A stretch of DNA of 64,000 nt from Gammaproteobacteria bacterium (lineage in GTDB: Bacteria > Pseudomonadota > Gammaproteobacteria > Xanthomonadales > SZUA-36), in contig JAJRRA010000033.1 of NCBI GenBank assembly GCA_024279945.1, positions 1 through 64,000 on the forward strand, written 5' to 3'. Position numbers and translations under genes: made by a program. This document shows, one piece after another, positions 25,197 through 33,749 of this stretch (positions within the stretch are counted from its first letter, which is position 1; each line of letters starts with the position of its first letter). The notes under the pieces were generated by a model. It did no database searches. It was given only the letters and a program-made list of their open reading frames with translations, and was not told where the DNA came from.

Positions 25197-26485
25197 ATAC
25201 CCTGCCCCTCTTCCGAGTCCACTTTGTACTGCGAATTGTCACTATCGCAATCATCGCTTTACTGTTTACTTCATCCTGTTCCTCAACCCCACAAAACAGT
25301 GATTTTTTTGCAGGCAGTTACCTGGATCGTGCGCAAACCCAGGAAGAAAACGGCATTCGTGTAACCGCCGCTGTGCCCAGCGCAGAAGAAAGCAAGGAGA
25401 TTTTCAGGTCGCCGCTGTATCGCCGAAAAGTGCAACCGGTATGGCTGAAAATTGAGAACAATCGCGATGAATTCGTTTCGTTCTTGCCGGTCGGTCTGGA
25501 CCCTGCATATTACACCCCGATAGAGGCTGCTAATCTGGACTTGAAAGACCAGAAAATCAGTGACAGGCGCTCATCGGCAAACCGGCTCTTTTTCAAAGCC
25601 GGCATGGGAAATACCGTGCCGCCCGGGGAGCAACGCAGTGGTTTCATATTCAGCCAACTCGACGAGGGCACCAAATCCTTCAATGTCGATGTAATTGGCG
25701 CTTCCGGGTTGTCTGCTTTTACGTTTTTCATCCCGGTGCCCGGACTCAGGCTGGACCACCAGAATGTGGACTGGAAAAACCTGTACCCTCCTGCAACAGT
25801 CCGGGACCTTTCCACCGATGAACTGATCGAACAAATTGAAGCACAACCCTGCTGCGTCACTGACAAGAAAGGCGAAGGCTCAGGAGACCCGATCAACCTG
25901 GTTTTGATTGGTAATCCAGAGGATATCTACTATGCCTTTATCCGCGCCGGTTGGGATGAGACAGAAACCATTTACAAGGGCTCATCCTGGAAAACCATTA
26001 CTTCGTTTATCGGCGGAAGTGAGTACCGCTACTCACCCATCAGCGCCCTTTACGTGTTTGGTCGAGGACAGGATGTCGCCTTCCAGAAAGCCCGTGAAAA
26101 TATTAATGAGCGAAATCACCTGCGGCTGTGGTTGGCGCCTTACCGCTATGAGGGAATACCGGTTTGGCTGGGCCAGATCAGCCGTGATATCGGCGTTCGT
26201 TTCACAAAAAAAACCATCACCACGCACAAAATTGATCCGGATGTTGATGAAACCCGCGAATATCTGCTGGAGAACCTGGCCTACGCCCAGGCTTTAGCCA
26301 GGATTGCCTACCTCGGTGGTGTCGATGCGGCCTCCCTGGATCAACCGCGCGGAAATCTGACGGGAGACCCTTATTTCACCGATGGCTATCGCCTGGTGCT
26401 CTGGGTAAGCTCACAACCGGTGGATATTGCAGAGATTGAGGTGGAAGTGTGGAGAATCCCTCCCGACCGGCAATCTACACCTTGA
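25193..26485 (+). CDS. LssY_C-type lipoprotein, second paralogue
   Basis: 430 residues with lipobox TSSC (Cys29). It is colinear with the upstream gene: AVPSAEESKEIFRSPLY and VQPVWLKIENN align with its N-terminal domain, and ALYVFGRGQDVAFQKAREN, HLRLWLAPYRYEG, PVWLGQISRDIGVRF and HKIDPDVDETREYLLENL form a more canonical LssY C-terminal domain. The pair arose by tandem duplication. The first copy has lost part of the domain's consensus, so this copy is more likely to keep the ancestral function. It ends convergently, overlapping the next gene by 11 bases. Confidence 0.78.
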   Translation: MNTLPLFRVHFVLRIVTIAIIALLFTSSCSSTPQNSDFFAGSYLDRAQTQEENGIRVTAAVPSAEESKEIFRSPLYRRKVQPVWLKIENNRDEFVSFLPVGLDPAYYTPIEAANLDLKDQKISDRRSSANRLFFKAGMGNTVPPGEQRSGFIFSQLDEGTKSFNVDVIGASGLSAFTFFIPVPGLRLDHQNVDWKNLYPPATVRDLSTDELIEQIEAQPCCVTDKKGEGSGDPINLVLIGNPEDIYYAFIRAGWDETETIYKGSSWKTITSFIGGSEYRYSPISALYVFGRGQDVAFQKARENINERNHLRLWLAPYRYEGIPVWLGQISRDIGVRFTKKTITTHKIDPDVDETREYLLENLAYAQALARIAYLGGVDAASLDQPRGNLTGDPYFTDGYRLVLWVSSQPVDIAEIEVEVWRIPPDRQSTP

Positions 26486-27470
26486 TGATCAATTTCCCCT
26501 GATTGCGCCCATCAAACAGCATCAGCAGGGTTTCGGGAAACGTTTCCAGCCCTTCGACAATATGCTCACGCGCTTGCAAACGCCCTTCCGCCATCCATTG
26601 ACCCATCTCACGGCCTGCTTTCGCGTAGTCGGTCGCAAAATCAAAAACCACGAACCCCTGCATGGTGGCGCGGTTGATTAACAGCGACAGGTAATTCTCG
26701 GGTCCTTTGACCGGGGTGGTACTGTTGTATTGCGAGATGGCGCCGCAGATGACGACCCGTGCATTCAGGCGCAACTGGGCCAGCGCCACGTCCAGTGTCT
26801 CACCGCCCACATTGTCAAAATAGACATCGATGCCACGGGGGCAAAGCTTGTGCACAGCCGGGTGTAAGGACTCAGATTTGTAATCGATGGCGCCGTCAAA
26901 GCCCAGTTCTTCAGTGATGTAACGGCATTTATCTTCACCGCCGGCGATCCCGATCACGCGACAACCCTTGATTTTCGCGATTTGCCCGACAACGGAGCCT
27001 ACCGCACCGGCCGCTCCCGAAACCAGAACCGTATCGCCTTGTTTGATTTTGCCGATGTCCAGGATACCGAAATACGCCGTCATGCCCGGCATGCCAAGCA
27101 CCCCCAGGAATTTCTGTAAAGGCGCCAGCGCCGGATCGACTTTCGCCACACCCTGCCCGTCGGAAAGCCAGTATTTCTGCACGCTGCTCATGCCGACCAC
27201 GTGATCACCCACCGCAAACGCCGGGTGCTGGGACTCGACAATACGGGCAACGCCCAGCGCTCGCATCACCTCCCCTACCCCAACCGGCTCGATATAGGAC
27301 TTACCCTCCCTGATCCAGCCCCGCATGGCCGGATCAAGCGAGATATATAAAACCTCGGCCAGAAATTCACCCTCGCCCGGCTCTGTGGTTTCTACGGTTT
27401 CAATTGTCCAGTTTTCAGCTTTTGGAAGACCAACGGGACGGGAGGCGAGCAGTATGCGGGTATTGTTCAT
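26475..27470 (-). CDS. NADP-dependent medium-chain oxidoreductase (CurA-like)
   Basis: 331 residues of the zinc-independent medium-chain dehydrogenase/reductase superfamily (leukotriene B4 dehydrogenase / curcumin reductase group). Signature segments are RPVGLPKAENW, SLDPAMRGWI, LGMPGMTAYFGILDIG, the nucleotide-binding VSGAAGAVGSVVGQIAK and DVYFDNVGGETLD. It likely reduces the double bond of alpha,beta-unsaturated ketones with NADPH; the physiological substrate is unknown. ATG 27470 is preferred to the in-frame start 7 codons upstream. Confidence 0.88.
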   Translation of the reverse strand: MNNTRILLASRPVGLPKAENWTIETVETTEPGEGEFLAEVLYISLDPAMRGWIREGKSYIEPVGVGEVMRALGVARIVESQHPAFAVGDHVVGMSSVQKYWLSDGQGVAKVDPALAPLQKFLGVLGMPGMTAYFGILDIGKIKQGDTVLVSGAAGAVGSVVGQIAKIKGCRVIGIAGGEDKCRYITEELGFDGAIDYKSESLHPAVHKLCPRGIDVYFDNVGGETLDVALAQLRLNARVVICGAISQYNSTTPVKGPENYLSLLINRATMQGFVVFDFATDYAKAGREMGQWMAEGRLQAREHIVEGLETFPETLLMLFDGRNQGKLIIKV

Positions 27471-27537
27471 GAATTCACCGATAAAGTACATTAATAGGAT
27501 GTTATAACCTACTGTATTAACAAATATGTAAATATTT

Positions 27538-28127
27538 TCATTTCAAGCTAATCAGCATGAAGCCGATTTCCTTGTAGATGATTGACAAGGGCTTCTTGCG
27601 GGAGAGTGTGAGAATCCTGGTCCCGGTACCATACATGAAATGGGACGTCAGAAAAATATGTGCGCTATTCCCGCTTTCGAGAAAATTCGAGACTGCAGCC
27701 AGCGCGGATTCATCTGAAGCCTTCTCGGGCCGGTAAGAAAACCTGCCGACCCGGACCCCGTTCCGACTGATCGTGAGTCTTGGCGTGTCACTTTTCCGCA
27801 GAATTTCCCGGAGAAGTGACCTGTTTTGCTTCCGGGGAGAGATGAAACCGACCTGTTTTTCACTAAACAACCAACTGATGCCGCCATCGTCACCGGGGAT
27901 GCTCTCGTGTTCCCCAAAAGCCTGGCACCAGCCCCTGGGAGGAAGTTCTGTGGAATGAAAGACCGGTTGTAGGAAACAACCCGCGGGGCCCTCACTATGG
28001 GGTTGAATTTGCCTTTAAGGTAAGGGATGCCAATTTAAATGAACCCGAATTAACGAGGAAAATCCAAGAAATCGTTGTCAACTGCGGATTCCAATTTGAA
28101 AGAGGTGAGTTGACGGCTTTTGGGTAA
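27538..28127. pseudogene. Region with decayed coding remnants on both strands
   Basis: On the minus strand an open frame ends at 27538 and runs to about 28000 without a usable start codon (TTG 27870 would give 110 residues with GFISPRKQNRSLLREILRK). On the plus strand a second start-less frame runs 27879-28127 (82 codons) with protein-like text such as GVEFAFKVRDANLNEPEL. Neither is a convincing whole gene, and I recognise no family. From 28128 to 28315 I see nothing except the ribosome site of the next gene. Confidence 0.35.
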
Positions 28128-28315
28128 TCAAAACCTCGGCGTTTCCACGGGGATCGCAATGCAAGGGGAACACCGTTTTATTCACTGCCTGGCCCTGGCT
28201 GGCTTGTCAGCAGGACCTGCCCTTTGTGCCTGGTTCAGTATGAGCGTGGGAAACTTCTATTTGTGAAGAGCGTCATACAAACTGCTACACTTAATCACAG
28301 AGGGAGGAGCTGAAT

Positions 28316-28588
28316 ATGAACACATCTACTGTCGAAAGCCATGTTTTAGCTACTGAGCGCGAGGCATTCGAGGCCATGCGCGAAGATCTCGAGGAACATC
28401 ATAATGGCAAGTTTGTTGTTCTGGTAGGTGACGAATTGAAAGGTACATTTGACTCATTTGACGTTGCCGCACAGTTCGCCAGGGCAAACTTCGGCCGGGG
28501 CCCATATTTAATCCGCCAGGTTGGTGCACCAACATCTATGTCGCTGCCTGCCTCCGTTGCTTACAGGTCCGTTAATGCCAATCCTTGA
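28316..28588 (+). CDS. Small DUF5678-like protein
   Basis: 90 residues, soluble. The core HHNGKFVVLVGDELKGTFDS followed by AAQFARANFGRGPYLIRQVG resembles the short beta-alpha DUF5678-type domain that is often encoded next to a retropepsin-like protein. GGGAGGAGCTGAAT in front of the ATG is a strong ribosome site. The end overlaps the next gene by 14 bases. Function unknown. Confidence 0.7.
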   Translation: MNTSTVESHVLATEREAFEAMREDLEEHHNGKFVVLVGDELKGTFDSFDVAAQFARANFGRGPYLIRQVGAPTSMSLPASVAYRSVNANP

Positions 28589-29021
28589 AGCAGGCTGGGT
28601 TGATTCTCAAACACAGCGCGGCTCACCTCATGCCCTGATAGAGAATGGACCAACTGCTGACGTGATGGTTGGCTGGCTGGTGGAGAATGAAGAAGACAAT
28701 GCACCTGATGCCATTCCGGCCAAAGCACTTATAGATACCGGGGCTTCACAGAGTTGCATCGATGAAGATCTCGCAGTTCAGTTACAACTGCCTGTGGTTG
28801 ATATCATTTCTATATCAGGAGTGGGAGGCGCACAGGACCATAATGTATATGCGGCGGAAGTGAACATCACTGCCCTGAGCTTTAAGCAATTTGGCCGATT
28901 TGCAGGCGTCCATCTTAGCGCTGGTGGACAATCCCACCAAGTACTGCTTGGCCGGACTTTCCTTCAGCCCATGATCATGGTTTACGATGGTCGGCGCGGC
29001 CACGTCACTATTTCAATCTAA
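28575..29021 (+). CDS. Retropepsin-like aspartyl protease
   Basis: 148 residues. The active-site motif ALIDTGASQSCID (Asp54-Thr-Gly) and the later VLLGRTFLQPMIM give the single-domain retroviral-type aspartic protease fold, which works as a dimer. There is no signal peptide or membrane helix, so it is cytoplasmic. ATG 28575 overlaps the preceding small gene, which fixes the pair as one unit; an in-frame start at 28521 would lie wholly inside that gene. The target is unknown. Confidence 0.82.
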   Translation: MPILEAGWVDSQTQRGSPHALIENGPTADVMVGWLVENEEDNAPDAIPAKALIDTGASQSCIDEDLAVQLQLPVVDIISISGVGGAQDHNVYAAEVNITALSFKQFGRFAGVHLSAGGQSHQVLLGRTFLQPMIMVYDGRRGHVTISI

Positions 29022-29211
29022 ATTACCCTAAGCAAGCTATCCAGCCCACCTCAGATCGATTCTGGGCGCGTTTCTTATGGTGGGCTCGATGGTATTGCCT
29101 GAATATTCGTACGGTTTAAACTGTTACTAACCCGGATTTCTCACCAGTGATAGGAAACCGGACTCTGCGGCGCATAACTCCTGTATCTATTTGATTATTC
29201 AATGTTTTAAG

Positions 29212-29298
29212 TGGTGCCCGGGGCCGGACTCGAACCGGCATGACCTTGCGGCCGAGGGATTTTAAGTCCCTTGCGTCTACCAATTTCGCCACCCGGGC
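29212..29298 (-). tRNA. tRNA-Leu (UAA)
   Basis: 87 bases including an encoded CCA. The minus strand begins GCCCGGGTGGCGAAATTGGT, the anticodon loop reads CTTAAAA with anticodon TAA, a long variable arm (CTCGGCCGCAAGG) marks a class II tRNA, and the T loop is GGTTCGAGTCC. The acceptor stem pairs fully. Confidence 0.96.
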
Positions 29299-29315
29299 GG
29301 CGAAGGAGGAAAAAA

Positions 29316-29389
29316 TGGAGGCTAGGGTCGGAATCGAACCGGCGTCCACGGCTTTGCAGGCCGCTGCATAACCACTCTGCCACCTAGCC
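29316..29389 (-). tRNA. tRNA-Cys (GCA)
   Basis: 74 bases including CCA, 17 bases downstream of the tRNA-Cys/Leu order on the minus strand (Cys is transcribed first). It begins GGCTAGGTGGCAGAGTGG; the anticodon loop CCTGCAAAG carries GCA; the T loop is GGTTCGATTCC, and the discriminator is U as in tRNA-Cys. Confidence 0.96.
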
Positions 29390-29489
29390 CCTGGTGATCC
29401 GGTTATTATTTGAAGCGCGCTATTCTACTATCGTGAGGAGTGGAATGCCATGCCCGCAATCAATGGCTTGAATAATCCATCAGGAAGGT

Positions 29490-30422
29490 TTATTCCAGAT
29501 GAGCCAGGAGTTCAGTCCTCATCCGGGTGATATCTTCGGGTGTGGTCCGGCAACATCCGCCAATCATACGCGCTCCGGCGTCATGCCAGGCCGTGGCGGT
29601 AAGTGCTTCAGCCGAAGTACCGGACCAGCATTTTTCATCTGCCAGCCATTGTTCACCGCTGTTCGGATAAACCATCAATGGCTTGTTTGTATCCTGGGCG
29701 GATTGGAGCAAGGAAACGAGATACTGTGGTGAAGTGCAGTTAATCCCCACCGCGATAATCTGCTTCGAAGTTTCAGCCATTGCAGCGCACTCAGCGAATG
29801 TTTCTCCATGACAGACCTGTTGTTCATCCCGGCAACTGAAGCTGAGCCAGGCTTTGCATTGCGGAAATTCCGCCAGTAGTTCGATCAGCGCCTCTGCTTC
29901 CAGTTTTGACGGAATGGTCTCAAACGCCAGCAGGTCCGCATCGCTTTTTGCCAGTTCGGACATACGGGGCCGGTGAAAATCCATCAGGGCTTTTTTATCC
30001 AGGCCGTAATCACCGTGATACTCACTGCCATCAGCCAGACAGGCACCGTAGGAACCAATCGAAGCCGCAACCAGTGGCCGCAGACGGCCGAAATGGTTGT
30101 CATAGGAAGACCAGAAGGCTTCCCTGGCCAGCACGGCCAGATCCACACTCAACTGCATCAGGTTGCCGGCCCGCACCCGGTCGATACCGGCTTCTTCAAA
30201 TCCGTCAAAACTGGCCTGGTACGTAGCCGTGCTGATAATGTCTGCCCCGGCCACCAGGTAGTCATAGCTGACCTGACGGATCATCTCCGGCGCCTCGATC
30301 AGCATCCTGGCCGACCACAACTCATGGTTCAAATCAGCCCCGTGCCGTTCCAACTCCGTTGCCAGGGCGCCGTCAAGCATGACGAAACCCTGCTGCTCAA
30401 AAAATGCTTCCAGGCGTTTCAA
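29490..30422 (-). CDS. mmuM: Homocysteine S-methyltransferase
   Basis: 310 residues. Methylates homocysteine to methionine, usually with S-methylmethionine as donor. Starts with MLDGALATELERHGADL, and carries the three zinc cysteines in GINCTSP and GGCCRTTPEDI near the C-terminus, with GADIISTATYQAS in between. No permease (mmuP) lies beside it, so the methyl donor source is open. The gene ends about 100 bases from the tRNA pair. Confidence 0.88.
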   Translation of the reverse strand: MKRLEAFFEQQGFVMLDGALATELERHGADLNHELWSARMLIEAPEMIRQVSYDYLVAGADIISTATYQASFDGFEEAGIDRVRAGNLMQLSVDLAVLAREAFWSSYDNHFGRLRPLVAASIGSYGACLADGSEYHGDYGLDKKALMDFHRPRMSELAKSDADLLAFETIPSKLEAEALIELLAEFPQCKAWLSFSCRDEQQVCHGETFAECAAMAETSKQIIAVGINCTSPQYLVSLLQSAQDTNKPLMVYPNSGEQWLADEKCWSGTSAEALTATAWHDAGARMIGGCCRTTPEDITRMRTELLAHLE

Positions 30423-30648
30423 CTGAGGTAATCTTCCGCAGCTTTAAATTGAAACATCATAATACCCTGCCCTGCCTGGGACTTCACAATACGCCGGCCG
30501 AAGTAAATTCTCCGGAATCATGAAACCGGGGCAACTCCTGCAATGCAGAAATTTATCCGCTTATGCTGAGCGGCCTGCAAAATTTCCCTCCACTGCTATA
30601 TTTAGAGAGCCACTTGGCATACTACATTTATAAATATAGGAGAGATTC

Positions 30649-31098
30649 ATGCGATTCAAGTTGCTGCTTACGGCACTATTACTAGGCTTTTTTGCTCAAA
30701 ACGCACTGGCTCAACTGGAGCCATTCAAAGACTATGATGTCAGTGACGAATTATGGAACATCACTTTCATCAAGGTTGCTCCCAACATGGGGGATGATTA
30801 TCTGGAAGGGTTAAAGGAAACGTGGGTAGCCTCGAATAAAGTAGCCAAAGAACTGGGACAGATTGAAGACTTCGCGATTTATCGCAGTCAACTGGCTTCC
30901 AGCGGTGACGTCAACCTGTTCCTGGTAACCAAGTTTGCCAACAACGACCAACTGAAGCCGAACAAGGCAGAATATGATAAGTTCATGAAAGCCTGGGGCG
31001 CAGCCAACGAGGATCGTACACGGGAAATCACCAAGGACTACCCCGCCATGCGGGACATCACCGGTGAATATCTGGTACGGGAAATCACTGTCAAATAG
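30649..31098 (+). CDS. Secreted protein, unknown function
   Basis: 149 residues with a signal peptide (1-21, ending QNALA). The mature protein is soluble and mixed alpha/beta, with Trp-rich WNITFIKVAPNMGDDYLEG and YRSQLASSGDVNLFLVTKF. The alternating pattern could be a ferredoxin-like (ABM/EthD-type) fold, but I do not recognise a family. AGGAGA precedes the ATG, and a clear terminator follows, so it is a single-gene unit. Confidence 0.65.
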   Translation: MRFKLLLTALLLGFFAQNALAQLEPFKDYDVSDELWNITFIKVAPNMGDDYLEGLKETWVASNKVAKELGQIEDFAIYRSQLASSGDVNLFLVTKFANNDQLKPNKAEYDKFMKAWGAANEDRTREITKDYPAMRDITGEYLVREITVK

Positions 31099-31116
31099 CC
31101 GGCTATCGTTACACTC

Positions 31117-31145
31117 AAAAAGCCCGGTATATGCCGGGCTTTTTC
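31117..31145 (+). terminator. Rho-independent terminator
   Basis: AAAAAGCCCGG-TATAT-GCCGGGCTTTTT: a stem of AGCCCGG with CCGGGCT, flanked by A and T runs that extend the pairing and give a U tract in either direction. It closes the secreted-protein gene. Confidence 0.92.
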
Positions 31146-31251
31146 TATTGGATCAAAGGGAAGCAACGATGTGAATCATGCAGCAATTCCAATCAACTCG
31201 TGCAATATGTAGTGATGAAGTAGAATATTTTTTCAACATACGGTATTGACG

Positions 31252-32979
31252 ATGCACGCTTTGAAATTCCTGCTGATTTGCTCACTGCTGGTTCTTTCCC
31301 CGGCCGTGCTGCCATCGGAACCGGAGTCTGATGCGGCCTTGCAAGCGCTTGCGGCTGATTTTTTCGAGTGGCGGCGAGTCCAGCAACCCGTTAGCGGTGA
31401 TGATATTGTCCGCGTCGAACGGCCGGATGCCTGGGCGCCGGATTTTTCACCTGATGCACTGACTGACTACCGCCTGCGCTATCAGGCATTTTTGCAGGCA
31501 CTGGATCAACTCGATTCACAGGAGTGGAGCCTTGCAGATGAGGTCGATGCCCAACTCCTGAGAGCCGCTATCGAACGTGTGCACTGGGAGCTCGATGTGC
31601 TCAAATTGCCACAGCGAAACCCCCTGTTTTACGTTGATCAAACCCTTGGCAGCATTTTTGAATTGCTGCTTTTGTCATCGCCCATCACGCCATCACGAGC
31701 CGAAAACATCCTGCTGCGCCTTGAATACTTTCCATCAACGCTGAAATCTGCACGAATCAACCTTGACCAGGCCATCCGTCCCTTTGCACAAGCTACTATT
31801 GAAACCCTGGATGGTATTGACATACGTCTCCTGGCGCTGCAGACAGCCCTGCAGGATGTATTTCCCGCCGAAATGGAAGACCGTCTGGCGAGCGCAACAA
31901 AGACAGCCACAAAAGTGCTGGAAAAATATCGGGAATGGCTCCGCGACAACCTCGACACCATGCAGGTCGCATTCGCCATCGGGCCTTATGATTACCAGTG
32001 GTTTCTGAGTCACGTTGCACTGATCCCCTATACACCCGGAGAACTACTGGCCCAGGGTGAGCAGGCCTGGAACCGCGCCGTTGCCTTGGACCTGGTCGAG
32101 CAAAATCGAAATCGTGATCTGCCGGACATACCCCTGTTCAAGTCCGCCGATCACCAGATCAAGGCAAGCGCTCTCAGGGAAAGTGAAATCCGGGCTTTTC
32201 TCGAAAGCCGCGACCTGATGACGGTTCCTGAGTGGCTGCAGCACTATCGCAACCGGGAGATACCGGACTACCTGGCGCCCCTGTCGTTCATGGGCGTAAA
32301 CGATGACCTCACTGCGGAAAACCGGCTGGATGAAGACGCGTACCGGTATATTTCTGCACCGTCTGAGGAGCTGCCCTATTTTCAGCTTTCAGCGGCCCGG
32401 GACCCACGGCCCCTGATCATCCACGAGGGGATTCCCGGCCACTATTTCCAACTGGCACTTTCCTGGGCTAACCCGGACCCAATCCGCCGCCGCTACATCG
32501 ATTCCAGTGCCAACGAGGGTATCGGCTTCTATGTCGAAGAATTGCTCTTGCAGGCGGGATTGTTCGACTACAGCCCCCGCTCCCGGGAGATTATATACAG
32601 CTACATGCGGCTCAGGGCCCTTCGTGTGGAGATTGACATCCGCCTGGCGGTGGGTGATTTCACGATTGAGCAAGCCGGAGACTACCTGGCAAGGGCGGTG
32701 CCCATGGACCGCAAAACTGCCCTTGCAGAAGCTGTTTTCTTTGCTTTCAATCCCGGCCAGGCTATTTCCTACCAGATCGGCAAGCTCCAGATACTGCAGT
32801 TTCTTGCCGATGCGAAACGGGACCCGGGAGATAATTTTTCATTACGCCATTTCCACGACTACCTGATGAAAAACGGCAACGTGCCCATCGCCCTGCAACG
32901 CTGGGAATACCTCGGCAACGATGACCAGATCCTGCGCCTGGAAGTACTGAGCGGAAAACCAGTCACCGTCCCCCAATAA
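31252..32979 (+). CDS. DUF885 family protein, putative exported metallopeptidase
   Basis: 575 residues. A short N-terminal signal (about 1-20, LLICSLLVLSPAVLP) indicates export. The DUF885 hallmark HEGIPGHYFQLALSW lies near residue 385, resembling the zinc HExxH of gluzincin peptidases, and a glutamate-rich SSANEGIGFYVEELLL follows where a third ligand would be expected. The protein is of full family length. The substrate is unknown; an amino- or dipeptidase role is inferred. ATG 31252 is chosen over TTG 31246. Confidence 0.82.
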   Translation: MHALKFLLICSLLVLSPAVLPSEPESDAALQALAADFFEWRRVQQPVSGDDIVRVERPDAWAPDFSPDALTDYRLRYQAFLQALDQLDSQEWSLADEVDAQLLRAAIERVHWELDVLKLPQRNPLFYVDQTLGSIFELLLLSSPITPSRAENILLRLEYFPSTLKSARINLDQAIRPFAQATIETLDGIDIRLLALQTALQDVFPAEMEDRLASATKTATKVLEKYREWLRDNLDTMQVAFAIGPYDYQWFLSHVALIPYTPGELLAQGEQAWNRAVALDLVEQNRNRDLPDIPLFKSADHQIKASALRESEIRAFLESRDLMTVPEWLQHYRNREIPDYLAPLSFMGVNDDLTAENRLDEDAYRYISAPSEELPYFQLSAARDPRPLIIHEGIPGHYFQLALSWANPDPIRRRYIDSSANEGIGFYVEELLLQAGLFDYSPRSREIIYSYMRLRALRVEIDIRLAVGDFTIEQAGDYLARAVPMDRKTALAEAVFFAFNPGQAISYQIGKLQILQFLADAKRDPGDNFSLRHFHDYLMKNGNVPIALQRWEYLGNDDQILRLEVLSGKPVTVPQ

Positions 32980-33107
32980 GAAACCGTAAGAGGCCCCTTG
33001 GGGCCGACTGAGAAACCGTAAGAGGCCCCTTGGGGCCGACCGAGAAACTGTAAGAGGCCCCTTGGGGCCGACCGAGAAACTGTAAGAGGCCCCTTGGGGC
33101 CGACTGC
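32980..33107. repeat. Four tandem copies of a 32-bp REP-like unit
   Basis: Units start at 32980, 33012, 33044 and 33076; each reads GAAAC-Y-GTAAGAG followed by GGCCCC-TT-GGGGCC and a GAC tail, differing at one or two positions. Every unit holds a 6-bp palindromic hairpin. The array begins at the stop of the DUF885 gene. The GTAAGAG-GGCC core is shared with the inverted repeat at 23820, and a reverse-oriented degenerate copy (CCCGCAAGCGGGCTCTTACA) lies near 33162. Confidence 0.92.
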
Positions 33108-33202
33108 TTTTTAGAAGACGCCTGCTTGCATGACTGCTGTTCATGCTGATACGTTTCACCCGCAAGCGGGCTCTTACAAGAACGGGCGGGCTGTTACAAT
33201 CA

Positions 33203-33234
33203 AAAAGCCCGGCTTTGTTAAAAGCCGGGCTTTT
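33203..33234. terminator. Bidirectional terminator before tRNA-Gly
   Basis: AAAAGCCCGGCTTT (33203-33216) pairs with AAAGCCGGGCTTTT (33221-33234) around a 4-base loop. On the minus strand it ends the tRNA-Gly transcript; on the plus strand it stops read-through from the repeat array. Confidence 0.9.
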
Positions 33235-33240
33235 AAATTC

Positions 33241-33316
<76 letters not shown>

Positions 33317-33496
33317 AGAGGATGCGTATTGTAAGCGAAACCCCAAGCGTGTCAATACTATAGGGGCAATTATAGCCGCTCATTGCCTGAAGTACCGGAT
33401 TTGTAGGCGACATATCTCAATTCAACGGCAAAACAGGCTTTCGATATGTCCCTGAGGGTGGCACAATACCGCTTCTCAAATAACTGGCAGGGCCTT

Positions 33497-33715
33497 ATGG
33501 CGAAAGAAGACGTAATTGAAATGGATGGCATTGTGCTCGAAACACTGCCCAATACCATGTTCCGGGTTGAGTTGGAAAACGGGCATAAAGTGACTGCCCA
33601 TATTTCTGGTCGCATGCGCAAGCACTACATCCGCATTCTGACAGGTGACAAAGTAAAAGTTGAACTGACGCCTTACGACCTGTCAAAAGGAAGAATTACC
33701 TACCGGACAAAATAG
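33497..33715 (+). CDS. infA: Translation initiation factor IF-1
   Basis: 72 residues, the usual length. A single S1/OB domain: [19 protein letters not shown] at the start and RITYRTK at the end, with the conserved [14 protein letters not shown] in the middle. It binds the 30S A site during initiation. ATG 33497 is chosen because all homologues start MAKED; an in-frame ATG 17 codons upstream is spurious. It converges with clpA, as in many Gammaproteobacteria. Confidence 0.97.
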   Translation: MAKEDVIEMDGIVLETLPNTMFRVELENGHKVTAHISGRMRKHYIRILTGDKVKVELTPYDLSKGRITYRTK

Positions 33716-33726
33716 CCTGCCCGGAA

Positions 33727-33749
33727 AACCTGGCTGAACAGACCAGGTT
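33727..33749 (-). terminator. Terminator between infA and clpA
   Basis: AACCTGG (33727-33733) pairs with CCAGGTT (33743-33749). On the minus strand the stem is followed by a short T run (GGTTTTCC), so it ends clpA; the plus-strand side has no T run. It overlaps the clpA stop by one base. Confidence 0.65.
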
